DNA from: Lysobacter antibioticus HS124
GTDB lineage: Bacteria > Pseudomonadota > Gammaproteobacteria > Xanthomonadales > Xanthomonadaceae
Direction of reading: 5' to 3'
Length of the DNA stretch: 32,352 nucleotides
Assembly: GCF_000336385.2 (NCBI RefSeq)
Contig: NZ_HG424603.1
Coordinates: forward strand, 37,462-69,813
Shown here piece by piece: positions 14,360-21,728 of the stretch. Numbering within the stretch: the stretch's first letter is position 1; every line of letters begins with the position of its first letter. Both the position numbers and the translations under genes were made by a program. The notes under the pieces are model-generated. The model saw nothing but the letters and a program-made list of their open reading frames with translations, was not told where the DNA came from and ran no database searches.

Positions 14360-14778
14360 GCGACCGCCGCGCGCCGAGTGTTTGCGGCGCGGACGGTGGG
14401 CGGCATCCGAAGCGGTCGCGCGTACGGCAACAGGCCGGCGCGCGATCGCTTGGTCGCGTTTCCTGCCGGCATCAGCCCGACGCGGCCGGCGTTGGTCGTC
14501 CATCGCGCATCGTCCGGCCGCAGGAAAGCGTCGGTTCGTCCCGGCGCCGGCTCGGTTCGTCACGGCCGTATTGCGCGGGCTCGGACGCCCCGGGCAGCCT
14601 AGCGTCGCATCGCAAGCTGCGAAGCCTGCGGTGGATGCCGGAGCCCGCGTGGCTTCGCCGTCCTGGTCGTCGCTGAGCCGTCGCTTCCGCCGCCGCGCAG
14701 CGCGATGGCCCAGACCGTGAGCGCCCGTCGGGCCGGCGCGCGCACGGTGTTTTCAGGCCCTAATCGAGGAGTAGTGCA
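14360..14778. other. 419-bp region without a recognised gene
   Basis: This lies between the hydrolase and the first small lipoprotein. Open frames exist in several phases but give Arg/Ala/Pro-rich translations without recognisable features. Apart from the hairpin at 14363-14397 and the ribosome-binding site GAGGA before 14779, I see nothing in it. Confidence 0.5.
14363..14397 (+). terminator. terminator-like hairpin after the alpha/beta hydrolase
   Basis: ACCG-CCGCGC (14363-14372) pairs with GCGCGG-A-CGGT (14387-14397): a 10-bp stem with one bulged A and a 14-nt loop, four bases after the stop codon. There is no T-run. Confidence 0.4.
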
Positions 14779-15075
14779 ATGAGGATCCGGAGTTTCGTTT
14801 TCGTCGCGTTGGCCGCGGGCTGCGGCTTGGTTTCCGGCTGCAGCGCCATCGCCACGAAAACCAACAGCCTCAGCGACGCGGATATCCTGTCCAAGACGTC
14901 CGGCGTGCTGGGGCTGTCGCCGTCGGACCTCACCCTTGTCAACCGCCGCACCGAAGGCGTCAATACCTACGCGACCCTCAGAACCAAGAGCGGCAAGACG
15001 TACGCCTGCACGGTCAACGGCGGCAACCTGCTCTCGTTCGGCATGACCAATCCGCCGGTGTGCAATCCGATGTGA
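14779..15075 (+). CDS. small lipoprotein of unknown function
   Basis: A 98-aa protein. The signal MRIRSFVFVALAAGCGLVSG ends at a lipobox (VSGC, Cys21), so the mature form is about 78 aa and lipid-anchored. The mature part contains LSDADILSKTSGVLGLSPSDL and a strand-rich C-terminal half with TYATLRTKSGKTYACTVNGG. Two more Cys (in YACTV and PVCNP) could form a disulfide. The look is of a small beta-fold envelope protein; no family is recognised with certainty. A good GAGGA site precedes the ATG. Confidence 0.8.
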   Translation: MRIRSFVFVALAAGCGLVSGCSAIATKTNSLSDADILSKTSGVLGLSPSDLTLVNRRTEGVNTYATLRTKSGKTYACTVNGGNLLSFGMTNPPVCNPM

Positions 15076-15198
15076 GCGCATCGCTGCGTCCTCGTCGGCG
15101 GCGGGCGCGGATCTGTAGGAAGGCGCATGCGCAAGGACGCGCAGGCCAACCGCCGGGCGCCGCTTCCGCCACCGGCATTTCTCAGGTATTCGAAGGTC

Positions 15199-15504
15199 AT
15201 GGATAAGGTTATGCCAACAACATTGCGCGCCGTCGTTCTTCTGGTTGCCGCCTGCTCGGCCTCCTGCACCGCCGTGGTGGGCTCGGGATCGACCGGCGTC
15301 AGCGCCGCCGAATGCCGGGCCTACTACGTGCACACCTACCGGCTCGACGGCATGGACGCGGCCGCGGTGCTGGGCGAGGAACAGCTCAGCAAGGACTCGG
15401 GCACCTGCGCGCAATCCGGCATGGTGACGCGCCGGCATCTGGATTGCGCGATGGCGGCGCGGTCGGTCGATGCGCTGCACGCCTGCGGGGCGCCCAACAC
15501 TTAG
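15199..15504 (+). CDS. small putative lipoprotein of unknown function
   Basis: A 101-aa protein from ATG 15199; 15211 is an equally possible start (97 aa). The leader PTTLRAVVLLVAACSASC holds two possible lipobox cysteines. The mature part has AECRAYYVHTYRLDGMD and a C-terminal segment with two Cys (HLDCAMAA, HACGAPN), so two disulfides are possible. The frame stays open upstream to 15127, but that stretch is Arg/Pro-rich with no leader. A 10-bp palindrome, GCGCATGCGC (15123-15132), lies just upstream. No known family. Confidence 0.65.
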   Translation: MDKVMPTTLRAVVLLVAACSASCTAVVGSGSTGVSAAECRAYYVHTYRLDGMDAAAVLGEEQLSKDSGTCAQSGMVTRRHLDCAMAARSVDALHACGAPNT

Positions 15505-15652
15505 CATGGCGGCGCCGGGCTTAGAATGCCGCCCAGCGCCGCCGCGCCCGATCGCAGCCGCGACGGCAGGCGAGGGTTTCGAGACGGTCGGAGCACGCGG
15601 CCGAAGATTTTTGGTCATGGCGCAGACCGGACTGCGCAGGAAGAGGCAAGGG

Positions 15653-16798
15653 ATGTTCGATTACGGTGACAGCGTCGATGCCGCGGCGGTTTGGCGAAAG
15701 GCGGTTTGGGCATGCCTGCTGTGGGCTGGTTTGTGCGGCGGCGCCGGCGCGACGCAGGCCGACGCCGGCGCGACCGCGGCCAGGCCGGATCAGACCGGGG
15801 AAGCAAAGCTGGTCACCCGCTCGTCCTTGGGGGCGTGGATGCTGCGCGAAGATGCCGCACGTCCGGGGTTGAACTGCGCAGTGAAATTCGTGCCGGCGCG
15901 GGCCGGCTCGGTCGGGTTGGCGATTCTCGGGCCGACTGCGAGTTCGCGCGCGTCGTCCATCCTGTTCGACGGTTACGGCATCCCTTTTTCCCGCTCGCCG
16001 CAGCCGGTGCAGGTGGAGTTGGTGCAGAAGGATCTGCCGGCCACCCGCCTCAACGCCATGCAGTTGCCCGGCGACGCGGCGACCTCGGCCGGCGTGCTCG
16101 CGATTCCGGCGGGCGATATCCGCCAGACCCTCAAGTCGATGCGCGACCGCGAGGACGAGATGCAGCTGAAGCTGGTCGCGGCCCCAGCGGTGTCGGTGGC
16201 CTACGACGGCCTGGACCAGGCCCGCGGCGCCTTGCTGGCTTGCCTGGACGGCAAGCGCTTCGCCGGCAAGAGCCTGCGCGAGGCGACCGCCGAGCTGCGG
16301 CCGCTGGGCACCTCGACGATCCGCGGGCAGACCTACTTCAAGGGCGCGGCGCTGGCGAAGAAGAAGTACCCGCCCAAGGGCAGCCGCGCGGTCGGTCTTA
16401 TCTGGATGACCGACGAGTTCAAGGCCTGGTACGAACAGGTCAAGCGCAACAAGAAGCTGCCCGAGCAGATTCCGCTGCACATCCTCAAGCACTTCATGTC
16501 GACCCAGATCCTCGACGACCAGGGGCGCTGGGAGTTCACCAACATGCCGGCGGGCGAGTACCTGCTGGTGGCGAACTTCTCCTACGAAAAGACCGTCAAC
16601 CGACCCGAAGTCGTCGGCCGGACCGATGTCTACCGAGGCAATCAATACATCGGTTCCAACGACCAGGTCGCGTATTGGTCGTATACGGTGCAGCAGGGCA
16701 CGACGTTCGAAAAGAAAGTGACGGTGCCGCGCGACGGCGAGACCGTCGAGGTGGCTTTGGACAAGTCGCAGATCTACTGCTTCATCGTCTGCTTCTGA
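15653..16798 (+). CDS. exported protein of unknown function with a C-terminal beta-sandwich-like region
   Basis: A 381-aa protein. The ATG at 15653 has a purine-rich site (AGGCAAGGG) just upstream. A hydrophobic stretch at residues 19-38 (VWACLLWAGLCGGAGA) looks like a signal peptide. The middle part has paired Cys (LNCAVKF and LLACLDG) and Lys-rich helices. The C-terminal 120 residues show WEFTNMPAGEYLLVANFSYE and a final strand with VTVPRDGETVEVAL, like carboxypeptidase-regulatory or Cna-B-type beta-sandwich domains. It ends in an unusual YCFIVCF with two Cys. Function is unknown. Confidence 0.75.
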   Translation: MFDYGDSVDAAAVWRKAVWACLLWAGLCGGAGATQADAGATAARPDQTGEAKLVTRSSLGAWMLREDAARPGLNCAVKFVPARAGSVGLAILGPTASSRASSILFDGYGIPFSRSPQPVQVELVQKDLPATRLNAMQLPGDAATSAGVLAIPAGDIRQTLKSMRDREDEMQLKLVAAPAVSVAYDGLDQARGALLACLDGKRFAGKSLREATAELRPLGTSTIRGQTYFKGAALAKKKYPPKGSRAVGLIWMTDEFKAWYEQVKRNKKLPEQIPLHILKHFMSTQILDDQGRWEFTNMPAGEYLLVANFSYEKTVNRPEVVGRTDVYRGNQYIGSNDQVAYWSYTVQQGTTFEKKVTVPRDGETVEVALDKSQIYCFIVCF

Positions 16799-16821
16799 GC
16801 GCTGCGGCTTCGCGCCCGCGT

Positions 16822-17298
16822 TTATGCGGCGCGCTTGCGTGCCCGGCGCTTGCGCGGCGGCACGGCGCCGTGCGCTGCGGCGTCGGCGTCCGCTTGCCGG
16901 CGTTCGAACGCGCCGCTGCCGGCGGCGCGCACGATGCGCTGGAAGGTCGGGCACTGCGGGTGACTGGGCGCGCGGCAATGAGCGGCGTGGCGCAGGCCGT
17001 CGCGCATTGCGCTCAGGCGCTGGATGCGGCGATCGAGTTCGTCGGCCTTGGCGAGCAGCAGTCGCCGGTCGATGGTCTGGCCGCCGTCGGCGAAGACCCG
17101 GCCGATCTCTTCCAGCGAGAAGCCGGCGGCGCGGCCGAGCGCGATCAGGGCCAGCCGCTCGAGTACGCATGCGTCGAACAGACGCCGCAGGCCGCGCCGC
17201 CCGAGCGAGGCGATCAGACCTTTTTCTTCGTAGAACCGCAGCGTGGACGCGGGCACGCCGGAGGCGCGGGCGACTTGGGCGATATCGAGGCACGGCAC
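16822..17298 (-). CDS. MerR-family transcriptional regulator
   Basis: A 158-aa protein. The MerR winged HTH occupies residues 4-72 (LDIAQVARASGVPASTLRFY, then EEKGLIAS and FSLEEIGRVF). A dimerisation helix follows (75-105), then a short Cys segment, HCRAPSHPQCPTF (Cys108, Cys116), which could bind a metal or sense oxidation. The tail is basic (KRRARKRAA). The start is GTG at 17298. It faces the methyltransferase gene across a 65-bp gap that holds a MerR-style promoter and dyad, so self- and neighbour-regulation is likely. The effector cannot be told from sequence. Confidence 0.92.
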   Translation of the reverse strand: MPCLDIAQVARASGVPASTLRFYEEKGLIASLGRRGLRRLFDACVLERLALIALGRAAGFSLEEIGRVFADGGQTIDRRLLLAKADELDRRIQRLSAMRDGLRHAAHCRAPSHPQCPTFQRIVRAAGSGAFERRQADADAAAHGAVPPRKRRARKRAA

Positions 17299-17302
17299 CG
17301 GC

Positions 17303-17333
17303 TTGACCTCAAGCGAACTTGAAGTGGCATGGT
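17303..17333 (+). promoter_or_regulatory. MerR-type promoter and operator for the methyltransferase
   Basis: TTGACC (17303-17308) and CATGGT (17328-17333) are separated by 19 bp, the lengthened spacer typical of MerR-activated promoters. The spacer is filled by an imperfect dyad, ACCTCAAG-CGAA-CTTGAAGT (17306-17325), close to the SoxR/CueR class of sites. Arms match except for one pair. The predicted start point leaves a 5'-leader of about 25 nt before ATG 17364. Confidence 0.7.
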
Positions 17334-17363
17334 GCGGGCTCCCTCCCGTGCAGGCAAGCCGCC

Positions 17364-18236
17364 ATGACCGTGCCCATCAGCTACGACTTCGAACCCGAGC
17401 CCACGGTCGCGCCGCCGCTCGACGCCAACGACCAGACCGCGTTGTGGAACGGCGCCGCCGGTCGCGCCTGGGTCGAGACGCAGGCGTTGCTGGATGCGAT
17501 GTTCGCCGCGTTCGTGCCGGTGTTGCTGGAGCCGTTGGCGCAGCGGCCGGGCGCCGACGTGCTGGACGTGGGCTGCGGCACCGGCGCGCTGGCCCTGGCC
17601 GCGGCGCGCGCCGGCGCCGTGTGCGCCGGCGTGGACGTCTCCGCGCCGATGATCGAACTGGCGCGCGCTCGCGCGGCGAGCGAGGGCGCGAACGCGCGCT
17701 TCGTCTGCGCCGACGCGCAGCGCTACGATTTCGGCGCGGCGCGCTACGACCTGATCCTGTCGCGCCTGGGCGTGATGTTCTTCGACGATCCGGTCGCGGC
17801 GTTCGCGCATCTGCGGGGCGCGGTGCGCGAGGGTGGGGCGATGCGCTTCCTCGCCTGGCGCGGGGCGGCCGAGAACCCGTTCATGACCACGGCCGAACGC
17901 GCTGCGGCGCCGTTGCTGCCGGAGCTGCCGCTGCGGCGGCCGGGCGGCCCCGGCCAGTTCGCTTTCGCCGACGCGCGGCAGGTTCGCGAGATCCTGCAGC
18001 AGGCGGGTTGGCGCGCCGTCGACATCCGCCCGGTCGAGTTGGAATGCGGCTTCGCCGCGTGCGAGCTGCCGGCCTATCTCAGCCGGCTGGGGCCGGTCGG
18101 GCTGGCGCTGGCCGGCGCCGACCCGGCGGACCGGGCGCGGGTCGTCGAGGCGATCGCGCCGGCGTTCGCACCGTTCCGGCGCGGCGACGAGATCCGTTTC
18201 AGCGCCGCTTGCTGGCGCGTGGACGCTTCGGTTTGA
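17364..18236 (+). CDS. class I SAM-dependent methyltransferase
   Basis: A 290-aa protein. The opening NDQTALWNGAAGRAWVE is typical of a broad UbiE-like group that methylates small molecules. SAM-binding motif I is VLDVGCGTG (66-74), the acidic loop is in VCAGVDVSAPMIELA, and the motif after strand 4 is DLILSRLGVMFFDDP. The C-terminal half (FADARQVREILQQAGW) is a substrate-binding region. Substrate is unknown. ATG 17364 is chosen as it lies downstream of the predicted promoter; the longer frame from 17319 would start inside it. It is probably switched on by the divergent MerR protein. Confidence 0.9.
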   Translation: MTVPISYDFEPEPTVAPPLDANDQTALWNGAAGRAWVETQALLDAMFAAFVPVLLEPLAQRPGADVLDVGCGTGALALAAARAGAVCAGVDVSAPMIELARARAASEGANARFVCADAQRYDFGAARYDLILSRLGVMFFDDPVAAFAHLRGAVREGGAMRFLAWRGAAENPFMTTAERAAAPLLPELPLRRPGGPGQFAFADARQVREILQQAGWRAVDIRPVELECGFAACELPAYLSRLGPVGLALAGADPADRARVVEAIAPAFAPFRRGDEIRFSAACWRVDASV

Positions 18237-18288
18237 CCTGCGGCTGCGGCGCGGCGCGGGCCGGCGCCGCGAATGCGTACCTCCGCCG

Positions 18289-18322
18289 CTAGTCCGAAAG
18301 GCCCCCCTGTCTTTCGGACTAG
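18289..18322. terminator. 12-bp perfect hairpin after the methyltransferase
   Basis: CTAGTCCGAAAG (18289-18300) and CTTTCGGACTAG (18311-18322) are exact reverse complements around a 10-nt loop, 52 bp after the methyltransferase stop. It is the cleanest hairpin of the window. No T-run follows, so it could also be an operator or a mobile-element end rather than an intrinsic terminator. Confidence 0.55.
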
Positions 18323-18323
18323 T

Positions 18324-18355
18324 GTGTTGCTTAAATACAACACTATTATTGTGAT
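18324..18355 (+). promoter_or_regulatory. candidate promoter and dyad ahead of the second alpha/beta hydrolase
   Basis: GTGTTG (18324-18329) and CAACAC (18338-18343) form a dyad with an AT-rich 8-bp spacer. A possible promoter, TTGCTT (18327-18332), 17 bp, TGTGAT (18350-18355), overlaps it. The site looks like a MarR- or TetR-type operator, but no such regulator is encoded close by. Confidence 0.4.
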
Positions 18356-18415
18356 CAATCGGCGGCCGGCCACGAAGCGCGGGTCGCCTGGACCGATCAC
18401 ACAGGAGGCGGGGAT

Positions 18416-19264
18416 ATGGGCAAGCGCAAGCGCTTGGGGCAGGCGGCGATGCTGGCATTGGGACTGTGGTGCGCCGCGGCGGCGCAAGCCGCCGAAGCGC
18501 CGGCCGGCGAACGCACGGTGCAGCGCGCGGGCTACCGCCTGCAGGCGCAGCAGCAGGGCCAGGGGCCGGTCGCGGTGGTGTTCGAATCGGGTTTCGGCCA
18601 GGGCGCGGGCGCTTGGAAGCAGGTCATCGCCGAACTCGGCGCCGATTGCGATTGCATCGCCTACGCGCGCGCCGGGCTCGGCGGCTCCGGCAGCGACGGT
18701 CGACCCAAGCGCATCGAAGAGCATCTGCAAGACCTGGAGGCGGTGATGGACAGCTTGGCGCCGCACCGCAAGGTGGTGCTGGTCGGACACTCCTACGGCG
18801 GTCTGCTCGCCAGCGAATTCGCCCGCCGCCATCCGCAGCGCCTGCTCGGCCTGGTGCTGGTCGACCCGACCACCCTGGATCAGCGGCATGCGTTCAAGCG
18901 AGCCGACCGTGCGCGCGTGCTGGCCGACGACCAGGCCTTGCTGGCGATGCTGCCGCCGCCGATGGCGGCCGACTACCGCCTGCTGGTCGAGCAACTCGAC
19001 AGCGCCGATGCCGCCGTCCCGCGCGCGCCGGCCGACGTGCCGGTGGTGTTGATGACCTCGACCCAAGTCGCCGCCGAACCGTTCGTGTTGGAAGAGACCG
19101 CACCGGGCAAGGCGATCTGGAAACGCCAGCACGCGCAACTGTTCGCCGGTTTCGCGCGCGGCGAACACCGTTACTTCGCGACCGGCCACAACATCCACCG
19201 CGAGGACCCCAAGGCGGTGGCCGCCGCCGTGCGCACGGTCGCGGCGCTGGCCGCGGCGCCCTGA
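18416..19264 (+). CDS. exported alpha/beta hydrolase, serine nucleophile
   Basis: A 282-aa protein with a signal peptide (residues 1-26, ending in AAAAQAA). The fold is clear: the oxyanion region FESGFGQGAG (57-64), nucleophile elbow VGHSYGG (Ser126), a candidate acid D150 (VLVDPTT), and His258 (ATGHNIHRED). This is the broad esterase/lipase/peptidase group; natural substrate is unknown. AGGAGG 7 nt before the ATG is the strongest ribosome-binding site of the window. The gene is convergent with the methyltransferase at 19275, with 10 bp between stops. The AT-rich leader with its dyad suggests specific regulation. Confidence 0.9.
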   Translation: MGKRKRLGQAAMLALGLWCAAAAQAAEAPAGERTVQRAGYRLQAQQQGQGPVAVVFESGFGQGAGAWKQVIAELGADCDCIAYARAGLGGSGSDGRPKRIEEHLQDLEAVMDSLAPHRKVVLVGHSYGGLLASEFARRHPQRLLGLVLVDPTTLDQRHAFKRADRARVLADDQALLAMLPPPMAADYRLLVEQLDSADAAVPRAPADVPVVLMTSTQVAAEPFVLEETAPGKAIWKRQHAQLFAGFARGEHRYFATGHNIHREDPKAVAAAVRTVAALAAAP

Positions 19265-19274
19265 GCCGCGGCGC

Positions 19275-20117
19275 TCAGCGCCGGGTCGCCGCCACGCCGT
19301 CGAGGGCGAGCTCGGCCTTGAAGCCGGCCTTGTCCAGGCGCTTGGCGACTTCGCGCGGCACGTCGCGGCCGCTGGTGAGCTTGTTCGGGCTGCCGGTGTA
19401 GTGGAACAGGCGGCCGCCGCGGCGCAGCACCCGCGCCAGTTGATCGTAGAAGGCCTGCGAATACAGTTCGCCGGCGATACCGAAGCGCGGCGGATCGTGC
19501 AGCAGGGCGTCGACCGAGGCGCTGCCGATCTCGGCGATCGCCTGCGACACATCGGCGTGGCGCAGTTGCAAGCGATCGCCGTTGACCGGCGCTTCGGGAT
19601 CGGGCGACCAGGGGTTGAGGGTGCGCAGCCAGAGCACGCTCTCGTTCTTCTCGAACGACTGGATTCGCGCCGCTCCGGCTTCCAGGCAGCAGGCGGCGAA
19701 GTAGCCCAGGCCGCCGCAGGTGTCCAGCACCTGTTTGCCGCGCGGCTCGATCAAGGCGACCTTGCGCCGTGCATCCTCCAGCGGCGAGGTCTTGGCGGTC
19801 GGCAGCATCTTGATGCCGTCGATCTCGAACGTCGGCACACCCCATTCGGTGGGCACCAGTTTGATCAGCGAACCGGCGTAGCGCGACACGGCGGCGAAGT
19901 CCTCGCCGTCCCAGTAGTAGACGGTGCGGTCCTTGAGCTTGGCCGGGTAGGGAAAGGCTTGCCCGTGCCACTGCCAGGACTCGGCCTGCAACCGCACGGT
20001 GCCGCTGCTGCGGCCCAGGTCCAGCGAGCCGGTCCAGTCCTCCTGGCCGGCCGCGCGCGCGGCGATCAGTTGTCCGGCCAGCGGCGCGGTCAGCAGGGGG
20101 CCTGAGTAATGCGGCAC
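19275..20117 (-). CDS. COG2521-like methyltransferase
   Basis: A 280-aa protein from a GTG start with AGGAA upstream. Motif I is VLDTCGGLGYFA (130-141). It carries the string DPPRFGIAGELYS (208-220), then a helix and FHYTGSPNKLTSGRD (238-252). In memory these match the archaeal predicted methyltransferases of COG2521 almost residue for residue, including VPTFEIDGIKM (94-104) before the fold. DPPR occupies the place of the catalytic (N/D)PP(Y/F) of N-methyltransferases, so an amino group in RNA, protein or a polyamine-like compound is the plausible acceptor (inference). The role in bacteria is unknown. Confidence 0.85.
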   Translation of the reverse strand: MPHYSGPLLTAPLAGQLIAARAAGQEDWTGSLDLGRSSGTVRLQAESWQWHGQAFPYPAKLKDRTVYYWDGEDFAAVSRYAGSLIKLVPTEWGVPTFEIDGIKMLPTAKTSPLEDARRKVALIEPRGKQVLDTCGGLGYFAACCLEAGAARIQSFEKNESVLWLRTLNPWSPDPEAPVNGDRLQLRHADVSQAIAEIGSASVDALLHDPPRFGIAGELYSQAFYDQLARVLRRGGRLFHYTGSPNKLTSGRDVPREVAKRLDKAGFKAELALDGVAATRR

Positions 20118-20274
20118 GACGGGTGTTCCTGGGCGGACGAATGCGGCGCCCAGGATAAAGCGCGCAGGCGGTTTTCTCGACCGGCGATCCCTCGCCGGCC
20201 CTGGGGCTGCCCCGGATACGGCGCACGCTGGCCTTCGCGGTATAAAGAGCGGCCACCGCGCTGGGAGCCGCGCC

Positions 20275-20907
20275 ATGACCGCGAAGACGTCCCGCACCTC
20301 GGCGCCCGCCGTCGTCAAGAAGACGGCGTCCGCCGGCAAGCCTGCCGCGAAGCCGGCGCGGGCCGGGCAAATCGCAGCCCGGAAGAGCGCAACGAAAAAA
20401 ACCTCGGCGAAGCAGGCTCGAACGGGGAAACCTACCGCCCGCATGGTGTCGGCGAAACCGGCCGGGCCCGCGCGGACCGCAGCGGCGCGTTCCGTCGCGG
20501 CCAAGGCGCCGGTGCTGCTGTCCGGCGGCAACCCGCAGATCGCCAAAGGCGAGGGCGATGCGCCGGTGCAGGCCTATATCGCGGCGATGCCGGATTGGAA
20601 ACGTGCGATGGGGCAGCGCCTGGATGCCTTGATCGTCGAAGCCGTGCCGAACGTGCATAAGGCGGTCAAGTGGAATTCGCCGCTGTACGGCATCCGCGGC
20701 CAGGGCTGGTTCCTGAGCTTTCATTGCTTCGACCGCTACATCAAGCTGGCGTTCTTCCGCGGCGCTTCGCTGCGGCCGATGCCGCCTGAGCCGTCCAAGA
20801 CCGCGCATACGCGCTATCTGCACGTGTACGAAAACGAATCGTTCGACGAGGCGCAATTCGTGGCCTGGGCGAAGCAGGCGAGCCGTTTGCCCGGGGAGCG
20901 GATGTAG
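20275..20907 (+). CDS. DUF1801 protein with N-terminal histone-H1-like tail
   Basis: A 210-aa protein. Residues 1-80 are a low-complexity Lys/Ala/Arg/Thr tail (repeats such as KPAAKPARAG and ATKKTSAK), like histone H1 and AlgP tails that bind DNA. Residues about 88-205 form a DUF1801 (YdhG-like) domain: PVQAYIAAMPDWKRAMGQRL, HKAVKWNSPLYG, then WFLSFHCFDRYIKLAFFRG. DUF1801 shares the frataxin/CyaY-type fold and has no known activity. The next gene, 49 bp downstream, is a second DUF1801 protein with the tail at the other end, so the two are likely cotranscribed. Confidence 0.88.
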   Translation: MTAKTSRTSAPAVVKKTASAGKPAAKPARAGQIAARKSATKKTSAKQARTGKPTARMVSAKPAGPARTAAARSVAAKAPVLLSGGNPQIAKGEGDAPVQAYIAAMPDWKRAMGQRLDALIVEAVPNVHKAVKWNSPLYGIRGQGWFLSFHCFDRYIKLAFFRGASLRPMPPEPSKTAHTRYLHVYENESFDEAQFVAWAKQASRLPGERM

Positions 20908-20956
20908 GCGGCACCGGCCGCAGCGACGACAATCCATCTTTCGGAGGCGACTACGC

Positions 20957-21574
<618 letters not shown>

Positions 21575-21728
21575 GGCCGAGGCCGGCGCGGCGCGCTCGA
21601 CGACGCGCGGACGGCCCCGCAGGACGCGGCGCTTTGCCGAATCCGGCTGGTCCGCGTCCAAACCATCGGCCCGGGACAGGTCGCGGCGCGCTGCGCTAGG
21701 CTGCGCCCTTTCCACCGGGGACCGCATC

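Noticed and set aside
15123-15132. Palindrome GCGCATGCGC after TGTAGGA, as a degenerate REP
   Set aside because: Only 7 bases match the REP start and the hairpin sequence differs. Probably chance in this GC-rich region.
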